From: Actinobacteria bacterium IMCC25003
GTDB taxonomy: Bacteria > Actinomycetota > Actinomycetes > Nanopelagicales > Nanopelagicaceae
Reading direction: 5' to 3'
Length of the DNA: 64,000 bases
Assembly: GCA_002284855.1 (NCBI GenBank)
Contig: CP015603.1
Coordinates: forward strand, 1,054,001 to 1,118,000
This document shows positions 1 to 9,279 of this stretch, one piece after another. The notes under the pieces were generated by a model. That model searched no databases, was not told the origin of the DNA, and worked only from the letters and a program-made list of their open reading frames with translations. Numbering within the stretch: the first letter of the stretch is position 1; the number at the start of each line of letters is the position of its first letter. The translations under genes were made by a program, and so were the position numbers.

Positions 1-644
1 AGGATGAGAGCTTCTTCCATAACATCGCGCTTAAAGATGTAGTTACCCATAGAGACAAGGCTGAGGTCGGGATGTCCTGGCATGGCTGGTGGGTTAGTCG
101 GCTTCTCGTGGAATGCCTTAATGGTGATTCCATCTTCAGCAAGTTCGATGACACCAAAGTCGTGTGCTTCAGATCGAGGCATGCGAATTGCCGCAATCGT
201 AATTCCTGCACCAGTTTCAAGGTGTTGTTCAAACATCTGACTTGGATCCATGCGATACACGTGGTCAGCACCGAAGACAAGAACATGGTTTGGGTTTTCA
301 TCTTGAATCAAATTGAAGTTCTGCAAGATGGCATCAGCTGAACCGGTGTACCAACGTGGTCCGAGTCGCTGCTGCGCTGGAACCGGAGTGATGTAATTTC
401 CAAGAAGCGTCGACATGCGCCATGTTGTGGTGATGTGGCGGTCGAGTGAGTGTGATTTGTATTGAGTCAGAACTGCAATCTTGCGCATTTCAGCATTAAC
501 CAGATTGGAAAGTACAAAGTCGATGAGGCGATAGGAACCACCAAAAGGAACTGCAGGTTTTGCGCGATCTGCTGTGAGAGGCATCAATCGCTTGCCTTCA
601 CCGCCCGCAAGAACAATTCCGAGAGGAACTTCGTAGCGAGCCAT
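1..644 (-). CDS. glgC: Glucose-1-phosphate adenylyltransferase, C-terminus cut by window edge
   Basis: Makes ADP-glucose from glucose-1-phosphate and ATP, the first step of glycogen synthesis. Translating the minus strand from an ATG at 644 gives about 214 residues that run off base 1. They start [19 protein letters not shown], with the nucleotide-binding G-rich loop near residues 14-20, then [17 protein letters not shown] and [10 protein letters not shown], all typical of GlgC. The family is usually 400-430 residues, so roughly the C-terminal half, including the beta-helix domain, lies outside. It is divergent from glgA across 57 bases, a usual actinobacterial pairing. Identification is secure; only the missing end is unknown. 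Confidence 0.95.
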   Translation of the reverse strand, partial: MARYEVPLGIVLAGGEGKRLMPLTADRAKPAVPFGGSYRLIDFVLSNLVNAEMRKIAVLTQYKSHSLDRHITTTWRMSTLLGNYITPVPAQQRLGPRWYTGSADAILQNFNLIQDENPNHVLVFGADHVYRMDPSQMFEQHLETGAGITIAAIRMPRSEAHDFGVIELAEDGITIKAFHEKPTNPPAMPGHPDLSLVSMGNYIFKRDVMEEALI

Positions 645-687
645 GAGAGAAGGCTACCCAACAACTTTCAATCTATCTAGAGTGCCC

Positions 688-693
688 GATACT
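688..693 (+). promoter_or_regulatory. -10 box of a probable leaderless glgA promoter
   Basis: GATACT lies 8 bases before the glgA ATG at 702, so transcription should start at or next to the start codon. No Shine-Dalgarno sequence is visible between the box and the ATG. The same arrangement recurs at several other genes in the window. Inference from sequence only. Confidence 0.5.
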
Positions 694-701
694 CTTACCC
701 A

Positions 702-1868
702 ATGAGCGCCACTCGAATTGGAATCGTCACGAAAGAGTGGCCACCAGCGGTTTATGGTGGAGCTGGAGTCCATGTCGTTCAATTAACTCAAGCTCTTCGC
801 AAAGTTTCAGGCGTTGAAGTCGATGTGCATTGCTTTGGTGGGCCTCGTACTGACGGCGCTTTCGGCTATGACACACCTGTTGAATTCGCGACAGCCAACC
901 CTGCACTTCAGGCAATCGCCACAGACCTTGCGATTGCCAATAATTTGCAGAACGTCGATGTCATTCACTCACATACTTGGTATGCCAATATGGCAGGGCA
1001 CACCGCTTCGCTTCTCTACGGCACTCCCCATATTGTCAGCGCTCACTCGCTTGAACCGCTCCGTCCTTGGAAAGCTGAACAACTCGGTGGTGGATACAAG
1101 ATTTCATCATGGGCTGAGAAGACTGCCTATGAAGCAGCTGCTGCCATCATCGCTGTCAGCGATGGAATGCGCGCTGATGTGCTGAGCGCTTACCCCGATG
1201 TAGATTCTGCAAAAGTTGTGACGATTCGTAATGGCGTTGATACAACAAAATTTGCGCCCAACCATGACGATTCCGTCCTGAAAGAATTTGGAATTACCGG
1301 TCGCTATGCAATGTTCGTCGGTCGCATTACTCGCCAGAAAGGGTTGGCCCATTTACTTCGTGCATGGAAGAACGTTCCTGCCGAATATGGCCTTGTGCTT
1401 GCAGCAGGCAGCCCTGATGAAGAGACGATTGGCAACGAAGTTGCGGCGCTTATCGCCGAACTTCAGAGCACTCGCAATAATGTCTGGTGGATTAAAGAGA
1501 TGCTTCCTCACGACAAGCTCACTGCAGCGCTTACACATGCAGATCTCTTCCTCTGTCCTTCAATCTACGAGCCGCTCGGTATTGTGAACCTGGAAGCAAT
1601 GGGTTGTGAAACTGCTGTTCTTGCTTCTCGCGTCGGTGGAATTCCTGAAGTTGTTTCTCATAAAGTGACAGGCGAACTCGTTGATTACACAACTGATCAA
1701 GCGAAGTTTGAATCAGATTTAACTTCTGCAATCTCTTCATTGATGGCAGATCCCGATCTTCTTGAAAAATATGGAAAAGCAGGACGAGCACGCGCCCAAT
1801 CAGAGTTCGGCTGGGATGCCGTCGCTGCCCAAACCATTGCGCTCTATAAGAGCGTTATTAGCAAGTAA
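702..1868 (+). CDS. glgA: Glycogen synthase / maltose-1-phosphate synthase, actinobacterial GT4 type
   Basis: 388-residue glycosyltransferase using ADP-glucose. The N-terminus (IGIVTKEWPPAVYGGAGVHV) carries the donor-site motif of the Corynebacterium-type GlgA family. The C-terminal Rossmann domain has FVGRITRQKGL and the SIYEPLGIVNLEAM segment with the conserved glutamates of GT4 enzymes. It is shorter than the 470-residue E. coli GT5 enzyme, as expected for this family. The mycobacterial member (GlgM) makes maltose-1-phosphate, so the acceptor is not settled by sequence. Divergent from glgC. The start is set by the -10 box just upstream. Confidence 0.92.
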   Translation: MSATRIGIVTKEWPPAVYGGAGVHVVQLTQALRKVSGVEVDVHCFGGPRTDGAFGYDTPVEFATANPALQAIATDLAIANNLQNVDVIHSHTWYANMAGHTASLLYGTPHIVSAHSLEPLRPWKAEQLGGGYKISSWAEKTAYEAAAAIIAVSDGMRADVLSAYPDVDSAKVVTIRNGVDTTKFAPNHDDSVLKEFGITGRYAMFVGRITRQKGLAHLLRAWKNVPAEYGLVLAAGSPDEETIGNEVAALIAELQSTRNNVWWIKEMLPHDKLTAALTHADLFLCPSIYEPLGIVNLEAMGCETAVLASRVGGIPEVVSHKVTGELVDYTTDQAKFESDLTSAISSLMADPDLLEKYGKAGRARAQSEFGWDAVAAQTIALYKSVISK

Positions 1869-1875
1869 GGAAGTT

Positions 1876-2751
1876 ATGTCACGTCGCGGTTGGTTCCTCT
1901 TTATCCTTGTCGGTTTTCTCTGGGGTATTCCATACCTCTTCATCAAGGTAGCCGTCGATCCTGATAACGGATTTAGTCCAGCAACAGTTGTATGTCTACG
2001 AACTGCAATTGGTACTGCAATTTTGATTCCCATTGCAATTAAGCAGAGACAATTAATTTCTGCCATACGTGGATGGCGCTACATCTTTGCTTATGCGCTC
2101 TTAGAAATGATTGGTCCCTGGATTCTGATTGGAACTGCAGAGCAGAAAATCTCATCAGGACTCACAGGATTACTCGTTGCCTCTGTTCCTATCTGGGCAA
2201 CTATCTTCGCCTCACTTCGCGGCGATAAAACAGTCTGGCATCGAACTCGTTTGCTGGGAATCATCGTCGGATTCATTGGGCTAGTTGCCGTTGTCGGCAT
2301 CGAGAGCATCAAGGGATCAGCTGATCCACTCTCCATCTTTATGGTTCTTCTCGCCTCTATTGGATATTCCTATGCTGTGATGATGGTGCAAGGTGCGCTC
2401 CCTCATGTGTCAGGAATTGCAATCAATGCGGTTGCCATGTTGATGACAGCGATCTTCTATCTACCGTTTGCTATTGCTCAATGGCCAACACATCAGATCT
2501 CTGATGGCGCTATCCGCGCAATTGTGGGACTCGGAGTTCTCTCAACTGGTGCCGCATTCGCTGCATTCTTTACCTTGGCCTCCATCATCGGTGTCGCCCG
2601 TGGCTCACTTGTGACTTATCTGAATACTGCCTGTGCAGTTGTTCTTGGCGTCATTATCTTGAATGAACCGCTCACGGTGGGAATTGTTCTAGGACTTCCA
2701 CTTGTATTAATTGGTTCATATTTCGCGAGCCGCAAGCCTGTCAACGCTTAA
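1876..2751 (+). CDS. EamA/DMT-family transporter
   Basis: 291-residue inner-membrane protein with about ten hydrophobic segments in two EamA (DUF6-type) halves, consistent with a drug/metabolite exporter or permease. The opening FLFILVGFLWGIPYLFIKVA and the C-terminal half with a second GAAFAAF-type helix are typical. The start chosen is the ATG at 1876, preceded by GGAAG; an upstream ATG in frame at 1762 would extend into glgA. Seven bases separate it from glgA, so they are probably cotranscribed. The substrate cannot be read from sequence. Confidence 0.85.
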   Translation: MSRRGWFLFILVGFLWGIPYLFIKVAVDPDNGFSPATVVCLRTAIGTAILIPIAIKQRQLISAIRGWRYIFAYALLEMIGPWILIGTAEQKISSGLTGLLVASVPIWATIFASLRGDKTVWHRTRLLGIIVGFIGLVAVVGIESIKGSADPLSIFMVLLASIGYSYAVMMVQGALPHVSGIAINAVAMLMTAIFYLPFAIAQWPTHQISDGAIRAIVGLGVLSTGAAFAAFFTLASIIGVARGSLVTYLNTACAVVLGVIILNEPLTVGIVLGLPLVLIGSYFASRKPVNA

Positions 2752-2770
2752 TTATTGAGATACTTTCGCA

Positions 2771-3580
2771 ATGCTTGAAGCTCTCTTTCTCGGAATAGTC
2801 CAAGGCCTCACTGAATTCCTACCGATTTCATCGAGCGCACATATTCGTATCGTGGGCGCCTTTATGCCCAATGCAAATGATCCGGGAGCTGCCTTTACTG
2901 CAATTACACAGATAGGTACCGAGCTCGCAGTGTTGATTTACTTTCGTAAAGATATTCTCAATATTCTCCGCTCATGGTTTAAGCGTGATGGCTCTCCAGA
3001 AGCGCGCCTTGGAACGCTGATCATTATCGGAACTCTGCCAATAATCGTTCTCGGTTATCTTGGACAGGATTACATCACCAATAACTTCCGTTCACTCTGG
3101 CTCATTGCAAGCACGCTGATTATCTTCGGTCTCATCCTTGGGTTTGCAGATCGCGTAGGACGAAGTGAGAAAGATTTATCTACACTCAATGGGCGTGATG
3201 GAATCCTTTACGGACTTGCTCAATCCATGGCACTGATTCCGGGCGTATCTCGTTCAGGTGCAACAATCGCCCTAGGTCGCTTCCTTGGTTATAAGCGCGA
3301 AGCAGCGCTTCGTTACTCATTCTTACTTGCACTTCCCGCTGTCTTCGGAAGTGGTCTCTACGAACTTAAGAAGGCGCTGGGAGATTCGACAGTCTCTGTC
3401 TACTCTATGCCTGAGATTCTTCTTGCAACCGTAACGGCATTCATCATCGGTTATGCAGTAATTGCCTGGTTGATGAAGTACATCTCGACAAAGAGCTTTA
3501 CGCCATTTGTGATTTACCGCGTTGTACTGGGTTCTGCACTCCTTGTTGCACTTGCAACAGGTCTCATTAGCGCTCAGTAA
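2771..3580 (+). CDS. uppP: Undecaprenyl-diphosphatase
   Basis: Membrane phosphatase that recycles undecaprenyl pyrophosphate to the monophosphate carrier for peptidoglycan synthesis; also called BacA. 269 residues, the usual length. Both signature motifs are present: GLTEFLPISSSAH near residue 12 and PGVSRSGATIALGR near residue 158. These supply the catalytic glutamate, serine and arginine residues. A GATACT -10 box at 2759-2764 leaves only 6 bases before the ATG, so the transcript is probably leaderless. The 3' end overlaps convergent era by 14 bases. Confidence 0.96.
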   Translation: MLEALFLGIVQGLTEFLPISSSAHIRIVGAFMPNANDPGAAFTAITQIGTELAVLIYFRKDILNILRSWFKRDGSPEARLGTLIIIGTLPIIVLGYLGQDYITNNFRSLWLIASTLIIFGLILGFADRVGRSEKDLSTLNGRDGILYGLAQSMALIPGVSRSGATIALGRFLGYKREAALRYSFLLALPAVFGSGLYELKKALGDSTVSVYSMPEILLATVTAFIIGYAVIAWLMKYISTKSFTPFVIYRVVLGSALLVALATGLISAQ

Positions 3581-4484
3581 AACCTAGCCGTTCTAGCAGC
3601 TTGGGATCGCGCTGCCATTCCTTAGAAACCTTGACGTGAAGGCCAAGAAAGATTCGTGCGCCGAGTTCGCGCTCAATATCTTTACGTGCGCGCATTCCAA
3701 TATCTTTCAAACGTTCGCCTTGGTGCCCCAGCAATATGCCAGTCTGTGAATCGCGCTCAACGTGAATGGTGGCGTGGATATCGTAGAAAGGACGGCTTCC
3801 CTTTTCTTCACGCTCTGCCATCTCATCGATGGTGACCATAATGGAGTGTGGAAGCTCTTCACGGGCATCGCGTAGCGCTGCTTCGCGGATAAGTTCGCAA
3901 ATAAGCGTTTCAATCTTCTGATCGCTCTTTACATCTGTGGGATAGAAAGCTGGACCAACAGGTAAGTTATCGCCGATCAGCTTTTCAAGGAGATCAATCT
4001 GCTCGTGGATTGCAGCTGAAATCGGAACAATCTCATCCCACGTAAATCCCTTTGCGAGTGCTGAAATACCGAGTAAGCGAGTTGCGAGATTCTTCTTTGA
4101 TACTAAATCTGTCTTAGTTACGAGTGCAAACTTCTTCGCACGTGAATACTTTGCAATTTCTGCTGCCAAGAATTCATCTCCTGCGCCCGATGTTTCATCG
4201 GCAGGAAGACACATCATCACGATATCGACGGAATCGAGGCTTTCATTTACTACTGCGTTAAGTCGGTGGCCGAGGAGAGTCTTTGGCTTATGAATTCCGG
4301 GCGTATCAACTAGCACTGCCTGATATGCAGGATTGTTGACGATTCCACGGATTGCATGGCGCGTTGTGTTGGGATGCGGAGATGTAATTGCAATCTTGCT
4401 TCCGACGAGCGCATTGATGAGAGTGGATTTACCGGTGTTGGGGCGGCCGACAATAGCCACGAAGCCCGAACGGAAATCACTCAT
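3567..4484 (-). CDS. era: GTPase Era
   Basis: Ribosome-assembly GTPase that binds the 3' end of 16S rRNA. 305 residues. G1 is GRPNTGKS (14-21), G3 is DTPG (60-63) and G4 is TKTD (123-126). A C-terminal KH RNA-binding domain includes the ILLGHQGERLKDIG segment near residues 240-253. The length is normal. It ends inside the last 14 bases of convergent uppP. Upstream is a tandem 11-bp repeat (4492-4520), then dprA ends at 4535. Confidence 0.97.
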   Translation of the reverse strand: MSDFRSGFVAIVGRPNTGKSTLINALVGSKIAITSPHPNTTRHAIRGIVNNPAYQAVLVDTPGIHKPKTLLGHRLNAVVNESLDSVDIVMMCLPADETSGAGDEFLAAEIAKYSRAKKFALVTKTDLVSKKNLATRLLGISALAKGFTWDEIVPISAAIHEQIDLLEKLIGDNLPVGPAFYPTDVKSDQKIETLICELIREAALRDAREELPHSIMVTIDEMAEREEKGSRPFYDIHATIHVERDSQTGILLGHQGERLKDIGMRARKDIERELGARIFLGLHVKVSKEWQRDPKLLERLGFTER

Positions 4485-4491
4485 GGACCCA

Positions 4492-4520
4492 GTCTCTCAT
4501 TAATTTGAGGTCTCTCATTA
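4492..4520. repeat. Tandem 11-bp direct repeat upstream of era
   Basis: GTCTCTCATTA occurs twice (4492-4502 and 4510-4520) with 7 bases between, starting 8 bases upstream of the era start codon. On the era strand it reads TAATGAGAGAC twice. It could be duplicated promoter or regulator half-sites, or chance. Confidence 0.5.
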
Positions 4521-4534
4521 CATGGGTGAAGTAC

Positions 4535-5392
4535 CTAAAGCGCTGAAATCAACTCAATAGCATCGGCAACAGATGTCACGAGTTCAGCTGCTCGCTCACC
4601 GATAAGGCGATGACACCCTTCAGATGAAGGTGAATTTATCGGACCAGGTATCGCCATGACAGGTCTCATTAACTCTGCAGCATCACGTGCTGTACGCAGT
4701 GATCCACTTCGAAATGCTGCTTCGACAACGAGCGTTGCTTGAGAAAGTGCAGCAATAAGACGGTTGCGAGTGAGGAATCGATGAGGAAGAGCTGGAACTC
4801 CTGGCATAACTTCAGTAACAATTGCGCCGTTCTCGCAGATTTCATCGAAGAGGCGCGAATTTCCTGATGGATATTGCAGATCAATACCGGATGCAATCAC
4901 TGCAATGGTGCGACCTTCGGCAACAAGTGCTCCTCGATGGGCTGCGGAATCAACTCCGTATGCTCCCCCACTGACTATGTCCCATTCGCGATCCACAAAG
5001 CCTGCTGCGAAGTCACCAGCAATGCGAGTTCCGTAGGGAGTTGGGTTTCGCGTACCCACAATGGCAAGTGATGGATTGCTTAAGGTTTCGACGTTGCCTT
5101 TGACAATCAGACCAATCGGCGGGCATTCAAGTTCATCAACACGCAATGGCCATTGTGCATCTCCCGGAATGATGAAGTGAGAACCAGTTTTTTCGATAGA
5201 TTGAAATGCTGGTGCGCTCTCAAAGCTCTTAACCTTCTCTACGAGAGCTGCATGCTTGATCGAATCGTATGAATCTGCCTTGATGCGGTCGAAGACTACT
5301 TGCACTCCCCTCTCTGATATTTCACGGCTCCAGAAAGACGCACCGCCTTCGATGGCGGAGAAGAGAGCAAGTCGCTGTGCACGTTCTTTCAT
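4535..5392 (-). CDS. dprA: DNA-processing protein DprA/Smf
   Basis: Loads RecA onto incoming single-stranded DNA during natural transformation. 285 residues, at the short end of the family, with the core Rossmann-like domain. Visible motifs are GTRNPTPYGT (113-122), SGGAYGVDSAAHRGAL (141-156) and GIDLQYPSGN. A separate C-terminal winged-helix domain, present in many homologues, seems to be missing. It overlaps the end of comM by 4 bases (ATGA), so the two are translationally coupled. The dprA-comM-yraN-rnhB order is common in actinobacteria. Confidence 0.94.
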   Translation of the reverse strand: MKERAQRLALFSAIEGGASFWSREISERGVQVVFDRIKADSYDSIKHAALVEKVKSFESAPAFQSIEKTGSHFIIPGDAQWPLRVDELECPPIGLIVKGNVETLSNPSLAIVGTRNPTPYGTRIAGDFAAGFVDREWDIVSGGAYGVDSAAHRGALVAEGRTIAVIASGIDLQYPSGNSRLFDEICENGAIVTEVMPGVPALPHRFLTRNRLIAALSQATLVVEAAFRSGSLRTARDAAELMRPVMAIPGPINSPSSEGCHRLIGERAAELVTSVADAIELISAL

Positions 5393-6909
5393 AGATCAGT
5401 TCCTTCGCGGAGTGAGTGGGCGCGTTCGACATCTTCAAGAGTAGGAACTGCATGTCCTGCTAAATCAGCGAGGGTCCACGACAAGCGAATGACTTTATGT
5501 AATCCGCGCGCGGTGATGCGTTCGCGATCAAGTTCGTCGTGGAGAAAATTCATCGCATCTCGCTGCGGGCGGTATTTGCCGCGCAACTCTCTGCTGGGAA
5601 TCTGTGCGTTGAGCTGCCATGAATCCTTACTGAATCGCTGTGCAGCTGCTTGTCGCGCACTCATCACTCGCGCTCGAATTTCGGCGCTGCTCTCTCCAAG
5701 TTCAGTCTGCGCCATCTCTACCCGGCTTACAGGGTCAACTTGCACTCGCATATCTATGCGATCCATCAATGGGCCAGAAAGTTTTCCTAGGTAGCGCCGA
5801 ACTTGTACTGATGAACATGTGCAGTTACGACCTTTACCGGTGAACTTTCCACACGGACATGGGTTTGCGGCCAGCACCAGAAGAAAATGCGCAGGGAAGG
5901 TGATATTTCCAACGCTTCGTGTGATCGTGATGGTTCCAGATTCGAGTGGCTGTCGAAGTGAATCGAGAACGCCGATGGCGCACTCTGGAGCTTCGTCGAT
6001 AAAGAGAACGCCATGATGAGCCAAACTGCATGCTCCGGGTTTGATGACATGTGAACCTCCACCAACTATTGCGACCCGCGATGCTGTGTGATGTGGCGAA
6101 ACAATCGGAGCAACGAGCGACATCGGCGATCGTGAACCTAAGGCCCCAGAAATTGAATGTACTGCGGTGACTTCGAGCGCTTGATCGATTGTCAATGAAG
6201 GAAGGATCGTTGGAATGCGCGATGCAATCATGGTCTTGCCGGTACCGGGTGGACCTATGAGTAGTAAGTGATGTCCTCCGCTCGCGGCAACCTCAGCGGC
6301 AAATCGCGCTTTGCTCTGTCCTGCAACATCGGCAAAATCGAGATATTCGTCGACATCGGTTGGTTCTAAATCGAGTTCTTGTGCAACGGGATGTTCGCCC
6401 GTGCGTCCCCATAGGAGAACTTCGCGGAGAGATTCGAAAGTCAGAATCTCCATCTGTGTCATGAGCGCAGCCTCTGAACGATTTGCAGCAGGAACGATGG
6501 CGCGTGTTATTCCAGATTTATATGCCGCAATTAAGGCAGGAAGGACTCCCCGAACAGAACGAACTTTTCCATCGAGAGCAAGTTCTCCGAGTACAACCAT
6601 GGAGGAAAAAGGTTCTTGCGGAAGGGTTCCGTGTGCAATCAAGATTGCCAGCGCAATGGAGAGATCAAAGCTTGAACCGCTCTTTGGTAACCAAGCTGGT
6701 GAGAGCGAAACAGTAACCTTTCTATTAGGCCAGACTTCATTGCAATTAGATATCGCTGCCCGCACTCGATCGCGAGATTCTTGAAGAGCTGCATCGGGAA
6801 GGCCTAGGAGTGAATACATGGGAATTCCATCTGAAATATCAACTTCAATTTCAACGACGCTTCCGGTTAATCCGAGTAATGCAACGCTGTGGGTTTGACC
6901 GATACTCAT
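5389..6909 (-). CDS. comM: YifB/ComM family Mg-chelatase-like AAA ATPase
   Basis: 506-residue AAA+ protein. In Vibrio, ComM is a hexameric helicase that extends branch migration during transformation. The N-terminal third is a Lon-like fold with VSLSPAWLPKSGSSFDL. Walker A is GPPGTGKT (219-226), Walker B is near LFIDEAPE, and a cysteine cluster reads PCPCGKFTG...CTC, as in ComM proteins. Length and domain order are complete. The start overlaps yraN by 4 bases. Together with dprA this suggests DNA uptake or processing ability, although no uptake pilus genes are in the window. Confidence 0.95.
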   Translation of the reverse strand: MSIGQTHSVALLGLTGSVVEIEVDISDGIPMYSLLGLPDAALQESRDRVRAAISNCNEVWPNRKVTVSLSPAWLPKSGSSFDLSIALAILIAHGTLPQEPFSSMVVLGELALDGKVRSVRGVLPALIAAYKSGITRAIVPAANRSEAALMTQMEILTFESLREVLLWGRTGEHPVAQELDLEPTDVDEYLDFADVAGQSKARFAAEVAASGGHHLLLIGPPGTGKTMIASRIPTILPSLTIDQALEVTAVHSISGALGSRSPMSLVAPIVSPHHTASRVAIVGGGSHVIKPGACSLAHHGVLFIDEAPECAIGVLDSLRQPLESGTITITRSVGNITFPAHFLLVLAANPCPCGKFTGKGRNCTCSSVQVRRYLGKLSGPLMDRIDMRVQVDPVSRVEMAQTELGESSAEIRARVMSARQAAAQRFSKDSWQLNAQIPSRELRGKYRPQRDAMNFLHDELDRERITARGLHKVIRLSWTLADLAGHAVPTLEDVERAHSLREGTDL

Positions 6910-7286
6910 AGCAAATTGCCTCGATATTCCAAGGTATGTGTTCCGTCGGCTGCAATCAGAATTGCTACGACATCAATGCTGTATTCGCACCCTAAACAAC
7001 CGTGTGTGGCTAGCCATCCCATAGCTAATCGCTGCATGCGATGCGCTTTCTCGCGATTGATTGCTTCAAATGGATGGCCGAAGGCAAGGGAGCTGCGAGT
7101 CTTTACTTCGATGAAGTGAAAGGCTCCATCACTACTCAAGGAAACTAAATCAATCTCGCCTTCACGTATTCGCCAATTGCGATCGAGAATTTCATCGCCT
7201 CGCGCCAGCAGATATTGAGCAGTTACTTCTTCTCCAAATGCACCCGTGCGCTGCTTAGCGCCGGGACGTTTTACTCTAACCACCAT
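6906..7286 (-). CDS. YraN/UPF0102 family putative endonuclease
   Basis: 126 residues. It has a PD-(D/E)XK-like nuclease core: GEEVTAQYLLARG, then GEIDLV and FIEVKTR, which supply the acidic residues and lysine. The function of UPF0102 is not firmly established. It is cotranscribed with comM and dprA (4-base overlap). A TACCCT box 7 bases before the ATG makes a leaderless start likely. Confidence 0.9.
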   Translation of the reverse strand: MVVRVKRPGAKQRTGAFGEEVTAQYLLARGDEILDRNWRIREGEIDLVSLSSDGAFHFIEVKTRSSLAFGHPFEAINREKAHRMQRLAMGWLATHGCLGCEYSIDVVAILIAADGTHTLEYRGNLL

Positions 7287-7346
7287 GCGCGGGAGGGTAG
7301 AACCTACCGCGGAGAGGCTACGAAGAAATCTTCGGGGTTGTGGAAA

Positions 7347-7952
7347 TTATTGAAGAAGCGCTGCGATATTGGAGAAAGATTTGCGGTGTTCTATACACGG
7401 ACCATGTTCTGTCAGAGCCTTTGTATGAACCGCCGTGATATAGCCCTTATGTTGTGCAAAGCCATATTGCGGATAGGTTTTATCTAGTTCAATCATCATG
7501 CGATCTCGGGTTACCTTAGCGATAATCGATGCAGCGCTGATTGCTGTAACTACTTGATCGCCCTTCCAGACAGCGACATTGGGAATAGCTAAACCTTCGA
7601 TGGCATATCCATCAGTTAATACATAGGCGGGTTCCATCTGTAAGCCTTTAACAGCTCGGCGCATTCCATCGAGGTTTGCTGCATGCACGCCACGTTCATC
7701 GATCTCTGATGGCGGCACAATAATGACGCTGACGCTTTCAGCAATATCCATGATCACATCAAAGAGAATCTCGCGTTTACTTTCAGAGACTTCCTTGGAA
7801 TCACGAACTTCTGCAAGTTTCGGATCGTTAGGATCTTTGAGAATTACTGCAGCAACAACGAGAGGGCCTGCACATGGTCCGCGACCTGCTTCATCAACGC
7901 CTGCAATGGGAGAAATGCCAGCGTTACGAAGAAGCTCTTCGATCGCTTTCAT
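7347..7952 (-). CDS. rnhB: Ribonuclease HII
   Basis: Removes ribonucleotides and RNA from RNA-DNA hybrids. 201 residues. The N-terminal GVDEAGRGPCAGPLV holds the first Asp-Glu pair (residues 19-21). The aspartate of RDSKEVSESKR and the LTDG segment complete the metal site. Length is normal. It lies 9 bases downstream of lepB and is probably in one transcript with it. Confidence 0.96.
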   Translation of the reverse strand: MKAIEELLRNAGISPIAGVDEAGRGPCAGPLVVAAVILKDPNDPKLAEVRDSKEVSESKREILFDVIMDIAESVSVIIVPPSEIDERGVHAANLDGMRRAVKGLQMEPAYVLTDGYAIEGLAIPNVAVWKGDQVVTAISAASIIAKVTRDRMMIELDKTYPQYGFAQHKGYITAVHTKALTEHGPCIEHRKSFSNIAALLQ

Positions 7953-7961
7953 AGGTATCTT

Positions 7962-8612
7962 CTACTTGATGGGATCGTGGTTAGGAACGAGGCCCACATG
8001 CTTGAGTGGCCAAATTTTTGCAAATACGCGACCAGTAACTTTTTCTACTGGAACGAAGCCATGATTGACATCATCTTGGTGGTAACGAGAATCCGCTGAT
8101 GAACCGCGGTGATCGCCCATGACCCAGATTTTTCCTTCAGGAACGGTGATATTGAAATCCATCTCACTCGCTTTGTTGCCGGCGAAGATGTAAGGCTCGT
8201 TGGTCTCTTTACCGTTGATGGTGAGCTTTCCATTGCTGCAGCAGATAACGTGATCGCCAGCTACGCCAATGACGCGCTTGACTAGATATTGCTTTGCAGG
8301 GTTGGGAAGAACTCCAACGGTGACTAGACCTTCTTTAATCTTGGCGATTATTTTATTTTCATTTGCCTCATATGGCTCAGGTAACCAATTGGCGGGATCG
8401 CGGAAGACGACGACATCACCTCGGTTAATGGCCTTTGAGATAAAGGGAACTTTATTGACAGCTACGCGATCACTGATCTGAAGCGTGTTCTCCATAGACC
8501 CCGATGGGATAAAGAAGAATTGCACAAGGAAAGTCTTGATAAGAAGTGAGACGGCGAGCGCAACGATTACGAGAATCGGGAACTCACGAAGAGCTGAGCC
8601 CTTGCGTGGCAT
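7962..8612 (-). CDS. lepB: Signal peptidase I
   Basis: Membrane serine protease that removes signal peptides from Sec and Tat substrates. 216 residues, with one N-terminal membrane segment (about 12-32). The catalytic serine is S39 in PSGSM (36-40) and the general-base lysine is K112 in VKRVIGVAGD. A C-terminal GDHRGSSADSR box is also seen. It is 14 bases downstream of rplS, the usual actinobacterial rplS-lepB-rnhB order. Confidence 0.96.
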   Translation of the reverse strand: MPRKGSALREFPILVIVALAVSLLIKTFLVQFFFIPSGSMENTLQISDRVAVNKVPFISKAINRGDVVVFRDPANWLPEPYEANENKIIAKIKEGLVTVGVLPNPAKQYLVKRVIGVAGDHVICCSNGKLTINGKETNEPYIFAGNKASEMDFNITVPEGKIWVMGDHRGSSADSRYHQDDVNHGFVPVEKVTGRVFAKIWPLKHVGLVPNHDPIK

Positions 8613-8626
8613 GAGAAGAGAGTTGG

Positions 8627-9169
8627 TTACTCTGCAGGCTTTTCTTCAGTTGCTGGTGCTTCTGCAACTGGAGCTTCTTCTGCAATTGCTTCAACCACTG
8701 GAGCCTCAACTACCGCTTCAGCAACAGGTGCCTCTACAACAGCTTCTACAACCGGAACTTCTTCTACTACTGGAACAACCTCAGCAACAGGGGTTGAAAG
8801 GATTCCATCACCGTAGCCAACAATGCCATCGCGCTTTTCGCGAATCTTTGCCGCCTTACCGCGAAGATCGCGGAGGTAGTAGAGCTTTGCACGACGAACA
8901 TCGCCCTTTGTGACGAGTTCGATCTTCTCAATAACTGGTGTGTGAACTGGGAATGTGCGCTCTACGCCAACGCCGTAAGAGACCTTACGGATTGTGAAAG
9001 TTTCGCGGACTCCGTCGCCTTGGCGACCGATAACGATTCCCTGGAATACCTGAAGACGTGACTTGTTACCTTCGATAACACGGACGTGAATCTTGAGCTC
9101 ATCGCCTGCGCGGAACTGTGGGATGTCCTTACGAAGTGAGGCTGCATCTACAACGTCGAGAATATTCAT
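8627..9169 (-). CDS. rplS: 50S ribosomal protein L19 with long acidic C-terminal tail
   Basis: Residues 1 to about 115 are a standard L19: [19 protein letters not shown] at the start, then [23 protein letters not shown] in two conserved stretches and [20 protein letters not shown]. About 65 further residues are a low-complexity tail rich in Val, Glu, Ala and Pro, with repeats such as [17 protein letters not shown]. Typical L19 is 115-120 residues, so the tail is an addition. Its role is unknown. A hairpin lies just upstream at 9199-9216. Confidence 0.95.
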   Translation of the reverse strand: MNILDVVDAASLRKDIPQFRAGDELKIHVRVIEGNKSRLQVFQGIVIGRQGDGVRETFTIRKVSYGVGVERTFPVHTPVIEKIELVTKGDVRRAKLYYLRDLRGKAAKIREKRDGIVGYGDGILSTPVAEVVPVVEEVPVVEAVVEAPVAEAVVEAPVVEAIAEEAPVAEAPATEEKPAE

Positions 9170-9198
9170 GGTGATTCCTGTTCATTACTTATCTACAA

Positions 9199-9216
9199 GC
9201 ACGGGTATCGCCGTGC
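9199..9216 (-). promoter_or_regulatory. Hairpin in the rplS 5' leader
   Basis: GCACGG and CCGTGC form a perfect 6-bp stem with a 6-base loop, 30 bases upstream of rplS. It could be part of an L19 autoregulatory leader or a weak terminator; there is no U-tract on the minus strand. A possible -10 (GATACG) sits just upstream near 9224-9229. Confidence 0.3.
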
Positions 9217-9279
9217 AGACTGCGTATCTTGCCATAGAAGGGGCTCTGAGCGTAAATCGGGTCTTCTCCCCCGCAGAAT

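Noticed and set aside
6311-6784. 157-codon plus-strand frame opposite comM
   Set aside because: Antisense to the conserved ComM N-terminal domain; Ser/Arg-rich composition typical of shadow frames.
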